Source: a virus. Taken from it: a DNA stretch of 64,000 nt. Location of the stretch: the IMG/VR virus record IMGVR_UViG_3300047560_002518, positions 16,263-80,262 of that record; one strand, written 5' to 3'. Below are positions 15,677-24,532 of this stretch, piece after piece. The stretch's first letter is position 1. Each line of letters opens with the position of its first letter. A program made the translations under genes and the position numbers. Below the pieces are notes generated by a model. That model saw only the letters and a list, made by a program, of their open reading frames with translations, searched no databases and was not told the origin of the DNA.

Positions 15677-16714
15677 TTATATTTTGTTTGTATAACTGGG
15701 AGATGTCCCTGTTGTAGCTGTAGTAGTTGGTGTATTACCGGTTGTAACTTGTGTAGCTGTTATTGTATTTGTAGAACTACTTGCTTGCGGAACTGATATT
15801 CCATTTAATCCTGATGTTGTGTTAGTTTGCCCATATACTAATGTCGATGCAGTTGTTCCTGCTGTCTTAGTAACGGCTGTTGTACTAACGGTAGTAGTTG
15901 CTGCGGGATCTCGTTTCCCGCCAAACGCAGTATTAGCAAATGATGGATACGGTGCAGTATCTTGAGGCCAACTACTTGTTAATGGTGACGGTGTGAAGTC
16001 ATAATGTAATGATCCAAACCCTTCCATATCTCCTGAACTAACAAAACCAACATCATAATAAACTGATTCATATGCTATTTTAAAATCAAAATGATGAGAA
16101 TTACCGTCAGCGTATGCAAGTTTATTTCCATTCCATTGTGTTATAACAGGATTCATTAATTTGTAACTAACATATTCATGTCTTGACATTTGATATATCG
16201 TAATATAATTAAAAAATGCAGGTATGTGGCCAACATAACCATATGGTGATTTAATTGCTGACGATGCTAAAGTTGCATTTTTCTTATACGCACCTTTTAC
16301 ATTTGATGCCACAGGATCAGCATAATAATATTTGTAATATGTTTGCCATAATTTATTTATTAACCCCATATTATCATCATGAAATGACATGTTTATTTCA
16401 TTATATTTGTGCTGATATTGTGCTATTCGTTTTCTATTATATTGATTTAGCACATCGTGGCTTACTGTATACGAAGGTAAATCAGTAGACTTAACAAGAA
16501 GGTTTATTTCATCTTTCAATGTTAAAATCATTTGCGTATCGATGTTTTTAATATTCAGCGCAGGCCAATTGATATTAAATGCAACATGATACAAGAATTT
16601 TGTTTTTGGTAATAATCTGAAACTATCGTCAACAAAAGTTCTCGCAGCGTGTTGTTGGCAGCGAAAATGTTCTACAGGATCAGCTTTTAAATATTGATTA
16701 GGACTAAATGACAT
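15677..16714 (-). CDS. Second tail tube-like protein (gp19 family)
   Basis: 345 residues. Residues about 35-140 read like the T4 gp19 tube fold: FLYHVAFNI, then VKSTDLPSYTVSHDVLNQYNR, a KYNEINMSFHDD strand and an LWQTYYKYYYAD helix. After about residue 250 the protein becomes Thr/Ser/Gly-rich and disordered. T4 has gp19-fold relatives gp48 and gp54 that cap and initiate the tube, so this may be a tube initiator or a special tube ring. A GATAAATA motif abuts its start and no clear ribosome-binding site is seen. Confidence 0.75.
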   Translation of the reverse strand: MSFSPNQYLKADPVEHFRCQQHAARTFVDDSFRLLPKTKFLYHVAFNINWPALNIKNIDTQMILTLKDEINLLVKSTDLPSYTVSHDVLNQYNRKRIAQYQHKYNEINMSFHDDNMGLINKLWQTYYKYYYADPVASNVKGAYKKNATLASSAIKSPYGYVGHIPAFFNYITIYQMSRHEYVSYKLMNPVITQWNGNKLAYADGNSHHFDFKIAYESVYYDVGFVSSGDMEGFGSLHYDFTPSPLTSSWPQDTAPYPSFANTAFGGKRDPAATTTVSTTAVTKTAGTTASTLVYGQTNTTSGLNGISVPQASSSTNTITATQVTTGNTPTTTATTGTSPSYTNKI

Positions 16715-16719
16715 ATATA

Positions 16720-16727
16720 TATTTATC
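16720..16727 (-). promoter_or_regulatory. GATAAATA late-promoter-like motif before the tube-like gene
   Basis: GATAAATA on the minus strand lies only 6 bases before the ATG at 16714, after the gp19 terminator. If active, the transcript would be nearly leaderless, or translation starts further in. The placement after a terminator supports a new transcription start. Confidence 0.4.
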
Positions 16728-16760
16728 CATTTAATAAGGTGTGTGGTTAAATGATCATAA

Positions 16761-16785
16761 AAAAAGCCCGGAATACGGGCTTTTT
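16761..16785 (-). terminator. Intrinsic terminator after gp19
   Basis: AAAAAGCCCG and CGGGCTTTTT form a 10-bp stem with a 5-base loop, 14 bases beyond the gp19 stop. The flanking A and T runs make it usable in both directions. It probably gives gp18-gp19 transcripts a defined end. Confidence 0.88.
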
Positions 16786-16798
16786 ATAAGTTGAGTTA

Positions 16799-17437
16799 TT
16801 AGCCCAACGGACCGCCACCCATAATTTGTGGGGACGAAGTAACTGCTGGACGTTGTGTATCTTGAGCACCAATTGCACCACCTGCTGTTTGAATACAGTT
16901 GTCAGGTTGGATTGACATTTGGATTTCCATTGGACTTGCGTCTGAATACACTAATTCGCCAAATGATGATGAAACAATGTAACAACCATAGCATTCCCAA
17001 GTTTCTAAAATGTTAGCTTCAGAATAGTTGTTATTGTTAGCACCGTCTAGAACGTAAATAGTCATTCTAAATTTGTAATCACCTGCAGCAGCAGCAGAAC
17101 TTTGTTCAAAGAAATCAAATTGTTTCTGATTTTGTTGACCAACAATTCTATTAACTGTACCGCCGGCATCGTCACGAATAGTAACAGAAATTGGATCCCA
17201 TGTTGGTTTCCCAGCATAGTTAATTTTACTGTTGTAAACGTCAATTACTTTAGCTTCAAACTTCACATTAGGACGTGAAGCTTTAGAAACCTGTTTAGTT
17301 AATTCTGTTGTATCAGTTTCAGCACCTAAACCATCGAAGATAATTTTAAAACGGTACTTTAACTTAGGCATTAACAGGCCTGTATTATCACTTCCGTTAA
17401 TAGGAACTGAAAAGTTTGATAATGATGATATTGACAT
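16799..17437 (-). CDS. gp19: Tail tube protein gp19
   Basis: 212 residues, somewhat longer than T4 gp19 (163). gp19 hexamers stack to form the rigid inner tube. The N-terminal LKYRFKIIFDGLG strand, the SRPNVKFEAKVIDVYNSKI segment, WDPISVTIRDDAGG, and a late ILETWECYGCYIVSSSFG strand are typical. The C-terminal 25 residues are Gly/Thr/Pro-rich. It starts 14 bases after the sheath gene ends and is closed by a strong terminator. Confidence 0.95.
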   Translation of the reverse strand: MSISSLSNFSVPINGSDNTGLLMPKLKYRFKIIFDGLGAETDTTELTKQVSKASRPNVKFEAKVIDVYNSKINYAGKPTWDPISVTIRDDAGGTVNRIVGQQNQKQFDFFEQSSAAAAGDYKFRMTIYVLDGANNNNYSEANILETWECYGCYIVSSSFGELVYSDASPMEIQMSIQPDNCIQTAGGAIGAQDTQRPAVTSSPQIMGGGPLG

Positions 17438-17451
17438 ATATTATTCTCCGA

Positions 17452-20400
17452 TTATTTACCAATAGTTTTAACTTCACCGGTGTTCGCTAAACGTAATGGA
17501 ATATAAATGAATTCCACAGCTTTTGTCGGTTCGATTGCAATGTCAAGATATAATTCGCTTCTGTCTACTCTTGCTGGTGTGTTATTAGAAGTATCACATT
17601 GAACAACAAAGTCGTAAATTGCACGTTGTCCTTGCAATTCGAGTAATAAACTTTCAGCAGCATGTTTGATTTGTTTGCGTGTTGCATCATCATTTGGTTG
17701 GAACAAATACGCTTTTGACATCAATGATAATCTACGACGTAAACTTACTACCAATCTTGCAACATTAATACGATCTAAAGAAGTAGTTTCTGGAGAACGA
17801 GTATATTGGGCCATGTTAACTAAGCCTGATCCAGCGATAAATGTAATTGGATTAACTTTAATGCCAGCTAACGTATCACGTTGTCCAGTGTTTAAAGCAA
17901 CTGTTTGCCATTCACCATTTTGATCAATGTATCCAACTGATGTTGCATTTGAAATAGTACCACGTTGTGTACCTGCAGGTGCATACCATGGGAAGCTTGC
18001 AGCATCACTCAATGCAATTGTACGTAACATCATGTGGCTTGGAGGAACAACTATGTTACGACCTAAGTTGTCACTTGTGTAACCCCATGGATAAAAGAAT
18101 GCCAAGTATGGATCAGCTGAAACTAAACCATTATCGTCATCTTCTGAAGTTCCGTTAACATTATTTCCCCAGTTTAACAATGTAGTTGCATCTGGTTTCA
18201 ATCTTGATGGAGTATCACCGATAACAAATGCTGTAAGACCACGTGAAGTATTCAAGTCTTTCATTTCGCCAACAAGTTCTGGATATCCAGGTGCTGCAAT
18301 CAAGTTAAATACGCGATATTCTTCTTCACGAATTTCTACATTGCTGTTAACTAATGCTTGTAATGATTGAACAACTACTTTACGTTGTGCTTTACGACCA
18401 AATGATCCTGATCCATTTTCGTTATTACCTGATTCAGTTACCCATCTGTCTGGGAAATAATTAATCATTGATTCATTGTTATAACGTGTGTTGTGATCTA
18501 AGATGTTAACGTAGTTTTTACGATATTTTTTAACATTGTAACCACTTCTACGTAAATTCCACAATAAACAACCTTCTGGATATAATGCAGGGTTTGGTGC
18601 ATCAAAGTCAACAAAGTTAGCAGCTTCAATTGCATCAAGTGATAATTCAGATGGAGGACCACCTAACAAATCAACAATTGCCGAAGGACTTGAAGAAATA
18701 CCATCAATGTTCCAACGTGCATCAGCAAAAACTATACCATCTTCTGTTGTTTGATCAGTTGTATCAATTTTAACCCATTTTTTAGTAAAGTTGATATATC
18801 TGTAAATTTGTGGATAGTTTTCTAAATCTGATGTATCAATCCATAAATCACCTTCAACTAACAATGATTTATCAGCGTCAGTTTGTGTAGTTGGTTTAGT
18901 TGGGCTTAAGATTGGACCAGTTTTGTTAGTAGCACCAAGACCTTGTCCATGATCGACACTACGATATGCCATCCATTTATGACCATGGTTGATCATAATG
19001 TCAACATCTTCAATGTTGCTATCATACCATAATAAGCCATCAGATGCATTACCAATTGGTGTTGAATCACTTGGTTGAATGAACGATTTTGTTCTGTCAG
19101 CGCCGTATTCAGACCAAAGACTTGCAAGGTAATGGTTACTAATACCATTTGGGTGATGGAAGAAGTTAGTTGTTTTGTTAGCATCGAACAATTTTGCAAT
19201 TGGTTCGTTTGTACCATCAACTAATCTAATTTCACCGCCAGTTACATGGGTAATAACAATTTTGTTACCATCTAATTGCGATGCATGTACGTTAGTATCA
19301 CCTGAACTTGAGTTAATTTTTGATTCAATTTCATCTAACATTGCTTGAATAACAACTGCATCTGAATCAGATTCACTTGGTTCGTCAATGTTAAATTGAA
19401 CTAATCGTGTAGCCAACAGTGTACTACCAATAACACTTTCACCAATTGCAAAATTGTATGTTCCTGATTGGAATGACGATCTTGTGAATTTTTTAGAAAT
19501 GATTTTAGTAGTAGATGATGCAGTACGACGATATATTTTAAAGTTTGCAAACAATGTTGGGCTTTCAGATGTATTGTATTTCACATACACTGTGTTTCCA
19601 GCAAGATTTAACCCACCATTAGTAGGATCTAATGCCGCAATTGCTGCTTCGTTATTTTGGAATATAGGAGCAGAAATAGTTACCCATGATTTAATGCTTG
19701 CATCATAGCGTTTAACATTCCAATCAGCACCTTTATTAACAACTGTTGTTTTGATCCATAATGAACCAGTTGGACGACCGTTAACAGTAGTTGGTAAATC
19801 TTTACGTTTGTATGTTGGGATAGTAACATGATTTGAAATTGTCAAAGCAGGTGCTTTGTAAATACCAATTTCAATACCAATTTTAAGAGCAGTATCAACA
19901 TCAGTACCATTTATATCAATATCAACTCCTGTTGAATACAAATATAATCTGTGATTTGAAACAACGGCAAAAATACCATCATCGATTGCATCAGTATTAA
20001 TCAGTAACGCTAATTCGTCTAATGTTGAAAAACCAATAAATGGGTTATAACCATTAATTACAAATACATCAACATCAGGATCTAATGGGCTTGCAAATGC
20101 AAGTTCCGAATTTACACCTTGTGCAGTTGGAATACTTGAAACCCAAGCTTCACTACCAATCTCAACCCAAGATGATGTTCTTTTTGATTTATACCAAAAT
20201 GATACAAGACTTGACGTTGCAACTACTGCATATGAACCAGTAGCACCAATACTTGCTTTTGGTGCACCTGTAAGGTCATCAACTTTAGAAATTTCAGTAA
20301 TTACAGTTGGTGTGACATTTGTAAATGTTTGTCCGTTTGCTGTAGTAGCAGCGGCAGAGTCCCATGAAAATAAACCCCAATGCGAACTTGCAGTGTCAAA

Positions 20401-20820
20401 CCAGAATGTGTTATCATCTGGTGTACCAGTTGGGATCGAAGTAGAAGCCTGAATTGCATCTAAATCAATATCTGCACGTACTACAAATGCACGGTTACTA
20501 ACATTCAAATAACTATAAGCAGCTTGTAATCCATATTCATTTTGTTCATGACCATGGATAGGTTTGTTGTTTGAGTCGGTTTTAAAAACCGGTGTACCGA
20601 ATGTATCGGTTAATTCTTTTGGACTAGTAAGTAATCTTACTTTTCCATAATCTTTATCTGTTTTTAATGTGCCTGGGGCAATTCCAGTCCCAGAACCGTT
20701 TAGTTTGTTTGCTGCAGTGGCAACAAAGATCAACGGAATTGTTCCAGCGCCAGCTGATGTATACATGCTATCATCAGTAACAGATATACTTACGCCTGGT
20801 GAACTAAGTGTTTGAGCCAT
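17452..20820 (-). CDS. gp18: Contractile tail sheath protein gp18, enlarged
   Basis: 1122 residues against 659 in T4. The sheath contracts around the tube to drive DNA injection. The N-terminus (SSPGVSISVTDDS) and the C-terminal core (TSLDRINVARLVVSLRRRL, then ELQGQRAIYDFVVQCD, ending with VEFIYIPLRLANTGEV) are classical. The middle, about residues 150-700, is much expanded with Asn/Thr/Ser-rich segments, consistent with extra surface domains inserted between core strands. An exact TATAAATA lies 33 bases upstream of the start. gp19 follows directly. Confidence 0.96.
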   Translation of the reverse strand: MAQTLSSPGVSISVTDDSMYTSAGAGTIPLIFVATAANKLNGSGTGIAPGTLKTDKDYGKVRLLTSPKELTDTFGTPVFKTDSNNKPIHGHEQNEYGLQAAYSYLNVSNRAFVVRADIDLDAIQASTSIPTGTPDDNTFWFDTASSHWGLFSWDSAAATTANGQTFTNVTPTVITEISKVDDLTGAPKASIGATGSYAVVATSSLVSFWYKSKRTSSWVEIGSEAWVSSIPTAQGVNSELAFASPLDPDVDVFVINGYNPFIGFSTLDELALLINTDAIDDGIFAVVSNHRLYLYSTGVDIDINGTDVDTALKIGIEIGIYKAPALTISNHVTIPTYKRKDLPTTVNGRPTGSLWIKTTVVNKGADWNVKRYDASIKSWVTISAPIFQNNEAAIAALDPTNGGLNLAGNTVYVKYNTSESPTLFANFKIYRRTASSTTKIISKKFTRSSFQSGTYNFAIGESVIGSTLLATRLVQFNIDEPSESDSDAVVIQAMLDEIESKINSSSGDTNVHASQLDGNKIVITHVTGGEIRLVDGTNEPIAKLFDANKTTNFFHHPNGISNHYLASLWSEYGADRTKSFIQPSDSTPIGNASDGLLWYDSNIEDVDIMINHGHKWMAYRSVDHGQGLGATNKTGPILSPTKPTTQTDADKSLLVEGDLWIDTSDLENYPQIYRYINFTKKWVKIDTTDQTTEDGIVFADARWNIDGISSSPSAIVDLLGGPPSELSLDAIEAANFVDFDAPNPALYPEGCLLWNLRRSGYNVKKYRKNYVNILDHNTRYNNESMINYFPDRWVTESGNNENGSGSFGRKAQRKVVVQSLQALVNSNVEIREEEYRVFNLIAAPGYPELVGEMKDLNTSRGLTAFVIGDTPSRLKPDATTLLNWGNNVNGTSEDDDNGLVSADPYLAFFYPWGYTSDNLGRNIVVPPSHMMLRTIALSDAASFPWYAPAGTQRGTISNATSVGYIDQNGEWQTVALNTGQRDTLAGIKVNPITFIAGSGLVNMAQYTRSPETTSLDRINVARLVVSLRRRLSLMSKAYLFQPNDDATRKQIKHAAESLLLELQGQRAIYDFVVQCDTSNNTPARVDRSELYLDIAIEPTKAVEFIYIPLRLANTGEVKTIGK

Positions 20821-20852
20821 ATTATAATCTCCATATATACAAGTTCTAACTG

Positions 20853-20860
20853 TATTTATA
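20853..20860 (-). promoter_or_regulatory. TATAAATA late promoter upstream of gp18
   Basis: Exact T4 late promoter core on the minus strand, 33 bases before the gp18 ATG, in a non-coding gap. Spacing and position before the most abundant tail genes make this one of the best late-promoter candidates here. Confidence 0.75.
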
Positions 20861-20881
20861 GGAAAATGGCATTTTATGGCA

Positions 20882-21499
20882 CTATAACTTAACTATAGCT
20901 GTAACTTTATCATATAACTCTTCAAGTGTTCCGTTGTTATCAATTACATGATCTACATGTAATCCATACCATGCCCACTCACTTTCATGAATTTTATATT
21001 CTTTTAATATTGCAATTGATTCTAAATCACCAGTCAACGCTAATTCAACAAATTGATGCCATTCTGGTTCTGGTCCTCGTTTTACACGAACAATAATTCC
21101 TCCTGCATTTCTAATAGCAGAAAATTCATTTGGAAATCTACAATCGCTGATTACGACATTACCGTTAGATTGTCTTAATCTATTTTCTAAACTTGCAATC
21201 CAAATATCATCATGGAAACTTCTTCTAGCTACTTCTGTACCCCATAATTGTAACACTAATCGTGGTGTTAAATCTGGCATATTTAAACGGTGTGCCCACC
21301 ACGGATCGACTTGTTCTCTCCATGCTCTTGATTCTGCAGTTTGACCTTCTAATAGAGTTCGATCCCATCCAAAAACTGATGACACTGCGTCTTTTAATGA
21401 ATTTGCAAAACTTTCTCTTGCAAAATTATAATTACTAACTAAGTATTCAGCAACTGTATCCTTACCTTCACCTATATTTCCAACAATTCCTATAATCAT
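20882..21499 (-). CDS. gp1: Deoxynucleoside monophosphate kinase (T4 gp1-like)
   Basis: 205 residues. It phosphorylates dNMPs (in T4 dGMP, dTMP and hydroxymethyl-dCMP) for phage DNA synthesis. The P-loop GNIGEGKDT is at residues 7-15, followed by FARESFANSLKDAVSSVFGWDR, the substrate-binding region WWAHRLNMPDLTPRLVLQLWGTE, and a DCRFPNE motif that is diagnostic of the family. It sits between gp18 and gp13, as in some marine T4-like phages, rather than with other nucleotide genes. Confidence 0.9.
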   Translation of the reverse strand: MIIGIVGNIGEGKDTVAEYLVSNYNFARESFANSLKDAVSSVFGWDRTLLEGQTAESRAWREQVDPWWAHRLNMPDLTPRLVLQLWGTEVARRSFHDDIWIASLENRLRQSNGNVVISDCRFPNEFSAIRNAGGIIVRVKRGPEPEWHQFVELALTGDLESIAILKEYKIHESEWAWYGLHVDHVIDNNGTLEELYDKVTAIVKL

Positions 21500-21548
21500 A
21501 TTATTCTCCTAAAAAAGCATTATATGATCATTTTATCAAAAAGTCAAG

Positions 21549-22319
21549 TTATCCTATTATAAATGCATACCCTGTTCCACCAGAAATAAGTGTTTCAAGT
21601 TCTTTATCAAGTTTTTCAATTTCTTCTTTGCCAGCTGTTTTTAAATCATTGCCATTCATTGTAATGCCACCGCCCGGTCCTGCAATACTTGAAAATAAAC
21701 TACGAGCTTCACCTAACATAATTTTACAAGTAGCAAGCGTGTAATCACGTAACCATTGTTTAGCATATATGTCAGTTAGTAAGACAAAGTCAGGGCGATA
21801 GTTATGTGATTTAATTAGAATCTGTTCACCTTGCGCAAACGGACGTTGTAAAATTGTTAAAATATGACTTTGTGGTTTCCATTTAAATTCAATATAACTA
21901 CCAAACATTCTACCAACTAATTTTTGGTATCCTGAAAATAGTTCATAAGTTGCAAGTCCGCCCATCATACTACCACTCATTAGATATGTGTTAGTATATG
22001 CTAAGTTAAATGGTTCAAATAATGTACCACCTGCACCAATACCTGACCGTGAGCCAATTGCTCTTCTAAATACACTTTGTACTTCAATAATTTCGTCAGG
22101 TAATCTATATTCGTTTTGATCTTGTATTAATTCTAAAAAGCTGTAACTTTCTTCTACTGCATTTGGACTGCGTTGTCTAAAGCGTGTTAACGCTCTGTCT
22201 AATGCGGTTTCGTAATGAATTGGATCTAAGTCTATGTCAATGAGGCCATCTCCCAACATTACTCGTACATAATCAAATACTTTATTTCGTTCTATTAATG
22301 AGGTTGTTTCATCAGACAT
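21549..22319 (-). CDS. gp13: Neck protein gp13
   Basis: About 256 residues. gp13 joins gp14 in the neck ring that seals the filled head and binds the tail. Helical N-terminus (NKVFDYVRVMLGDGLIDIDL, ALDRALTRFRQRSP), then the conserved YRLPDEIIEVQSVFRR and later YRPDFVLLTDIYAKQWLRDY segments match the family. The ORF opens at 22382, but I place the start at ATG 22319 because GGAG lies 8 bases upstream. gp14 is on the opposite strand beyond an HNH gene. Confidence 0.9.
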   Translation of the reverse strand: MSDETTSLIERNKVFDYVRVMLGDGLIDIDLDPIHYETALDRALTRFRQRSPNAVEESYSFLELIQDQNEYRLPDEIIEVQSVFRRAIGSRSGIGAGGTLFEPFNLAYTNTYLMSGSMMGGLATYELFSGYQKLVGRMFGSYIEFKWKPQSHILTILQRPFAQGEQILIKSHNYRPDFVLLTDIYAKQWLRDYTLATCKIMLGEARSLFSSIAGPGGGITMNGNDLKTAGKEEIEKLDKELETLISGGTGYAFIIG

Positions 22320-22343
22320 ATATTGCTCCATGTTAATCGTTGT

Positions 22344-22351
22344 GATAAATA
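22344..22351 (+). promoter_or_regulatory. GATAAATA late-promoter-like motif upstream of the HNH gene
   Basis: GATAAATA on the plus strand lies 62 bases before the HNH start and about 730 bases before gp14. It probably served the gp14-gp15 operon before the HNH gene entered. The gap 22320-22412 holds this motif and a GGAGG ribosome-binding site. Confidence 0.5.
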
Positions 22352-22412
22352 AAAATGTAGCTCGCGGAACGGCAATTCCCAACTACCTTAATGCCTCAGG
22401 AGGACATCAACA

Positions 22413-23054
22413 ATGATATTTATCAATAATAAATATACCAACATCTATTTTAATATAATCAGATCTGCACAAATACGAGAGTCATTAACTGGATATACTG
22501 AAAAACACCATATCATACCAAGGAGCTTATGCGGCTCAAATAAAAAAGATAACTTAGTTATTTTAACTGCTAGAGAACATTTTATCTGTCACTGGTTACT
22601 TACTAAAATGGTAGCAGGCGATAATCTAAGAAAAATGAAACACGGGTTATGGAGAATGTTAGTTCAAGGTGCAACTTTTCAAATAAGATATAAACCAAAT
22701 TCTCGTACATATGAAACACTAAGATACAAATACGGATCATTACGAAAAGGAATAAAAACTTCAGATGAGGTTAAAGCAAAAATCTCAAAAGCAAATAAAG
22801 GTAGATTAAAAGGTGAAAATAACCCAATGTACGGAAATACTCATACTGCAGAATCTAGAAAGAAGATATCAGAAAAAGCACAAGGTAGAACGCCATGGAA
22901 CTTAGGTGTCACACATACTTATGAAGTAAAACAGAAAATGTCAATATTAGCATTACAAAGAACAAAATATAAATGTGAACATTGCGGTGTAGAATGTGTT
23001 AAATGTAATTATAATAGATGGCATGGAGCAAACTGTAAATCTATCGTAAGATAA
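22413..23054 (+). mobile_element. Free-standing HNH homing endonuclease with NUMOD3 motifs
   Basis: 213 residues. The HNH domain shows HHIIPRSLCG (H32, H33), then N47 and REHFICH (H56, H60). Residues about 108-155 hold NUMOD3-type DNA-binding repeats (GENNPMYGNTHTAESRKKIS). The C-terminus has a CEHCGVECVKC zinc-like cluster. Such genes cut allelic sites in related phages and copy themselves in. It is inserted between gp13 and gp14, on the gp14 strand, with its own GGAGG. It is full length and looks intact. Confidence 0.9.
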
Positions 23055-23057
23055 ATA
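23050..23057 (+). promoter_or_regulatory. GATAAATA late-promoter-like motif upstream of gp14
   Basis: GATAAATA on the plus strand overlaps the HNH stop and lies 24 bases before the gp14 ATG, which has AAGGAGA in between. Together with the copy at 22344 it brackets the HNH gene. Confidence 0.5.
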
Positions 23058-23080
23058 TCATAATACCAAGGAGAAGTACT

Positions 23081-24496
23081 ATGCCGAGACTTAGTCTTTA
23101 TAAGCCGGAGAAAGGAAATAATTACAGATTTATTGATCGACAAATATCAAGAATGTTTCAAATTGGCGGAACTGACGTTCATTTTCACAAATATTTAGGT
23201 CCAAAAAACCAAACAGAAGGAACAGCAGATCAACCAGTTTACGATGTAATAAAAGAAACTAACATTCAAGATTTGTTGTTTTTAGAAAATAGAGATCGAA
23301 AATACGAAGAAGAAATATATTTGCTTAGAGGGCATTATCAAGTTCAAAACATTGATTTTAGTTTAAGTCAATTTGGGTTGTTCATTGATAACGACACAGT
23401 GTTTATGACTGTGCATATCAACGATTTTATTACATCAATTGGTCGTAAACCACTTACAGGTGATGTTATAGAATTACCACATTTACGAGATGATTTTGCT
23501 TTAAATGAATTAGATTTAAGTGTTCCAAGATTCTTTGTAATAGAAGATGTTGGTAGAGCAAGTGAAGGATATAGTGCAACATGGTATCCACATTTATATA
23601 GATTAAAGTTGAAAAAAATTACAGACAGTCAACAATATTCTGACATCCTTGATCAACCTGCGGGCGAAGATGCACCGTATGCATTACGTGAATTATTAAG
23701 CACTCGTAATAAAGAGTTAGAAATAAATGATGCTATTTTACGTCAAGCAGAAGCTGATTCTCCAATGAGTGGATTTGAAACTCGTCAATTTTATACAATA
23801 GCAGTTGATCCTATAACAGGTGAAACATTATTATCTACGGTTGACAATGCAGATTTATATGCAAGTTCAAATGGCGCTTCAATAAATTCAAGCAGTGTAA
23901 ATGCAATACCATTAAGATCAGGATATACTGGTTACTTATTTGGTGACGGATATCCGCCAAATGGTTATCCATTTGGACAAGGTATACATTTTCCAGAAAA
24001 TCCAGCAAAAGATGATTATTATTTACGATTAGATTTCGTACCAAACAGATTATTTGTATTCAATGGTCAAAGATGGCTTAAAGTTGAGGATAACTTAAGA
24101 ATGACAATGACTAATACTGATACAAGACGAACACCAAAAACTAGCTTTATTAACAATAGCAATTATACATATAATGACGAAGTTGCAACTGATTACGTTA
24201 GACTTATTTCTGGTGTTACTACATTTACTACTAAAATTGATTACACTACAGAAGCGTTATATTTGGTTCTAAAATTAGAAATTACTCGTTTAGAATTTGT
24301 TATAGCAGACACTGATAATTTAATTGAATCGTACAGTCTTAATGGAGTTGATAAAATAAAAATCAACTTACCAGTAGTAAAAGATACACAACTTACTATA
24401 CCATATGATGGAGCATGGAGAGTTAGTTTATATACCTATAGAGAAGCAGAGCGTCAAAGTCTTTCTAAAGCTCTTAGACCAAAAGCAGACTTGTAG
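23081..24496 (+). CDS. gp14: Neck protein gp14
   Basis: 471 residues, larger than T4 gp14 (256) as in marine relatives. gp14 forms the lower neck ring. N-terminus MPRLSLYKPEKGNNYRFIDR, then GGTDVHFHKYLGPK, the NIQDLLFLENRDRKY segment and YPHLYRLKLKKI match the family. The C-terminal half has Tyr/Asn-rich beta segments that may be an added domain, including a YLRLDFVPNRLFVFNGQRW strand pair. It is preceded by AAGGAGA and followed 36 bases later by gp15. Confidence 0.92.
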   Translation: MPRLSLYKPEKGNNYRFIDRQISRMFQIGGTDVHFHKYLGPKNQTEGTADQPVYDVIKETNIQDLLFLENRDRKYEEEIYLLRGHYQVQNIDFSLSQFGLFIDNDTVFMTVHINDFITSIGRKPLTGDVIELPHLRDDFALNELDLSVPRFFVIEDVGRASEGYSATWYPHLYRLKLKKITDSQQYSDILDQPAGEDAPYALRELLSTRNKELEINDAILRQAEADSPMSGFETRQFYTIAVDPITGETLLSTVDNADLYASSNGASINSSSVNAIPLRSGYTGYLFGDGYPPNGYPFGQGIHFPENPAKDDYYLRLDFVPNRLFVFNGQRWLKVEDNLRMTMTNTDTRRTPKTSFINNSNYTYNDEVATDYVRLISGVTTFTTKIDYTTEALYLVLKLEITRLEFVIADTDNLIESYSLNGVDKIKINLPVVKDTQLTIPYDGAWRVSLYTYREAERQSLSKALRPKADL

Positions 24497-24532
24497 AACT
24501 GCAATATGTTTAAATAAAAGAAGGAGAACGCA

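Noticed and set aside
18993-19220. Small minus-strand ORF inside gp18 in another frame
   Set aside because: Lies wholly within the sheath gene with no start signal.
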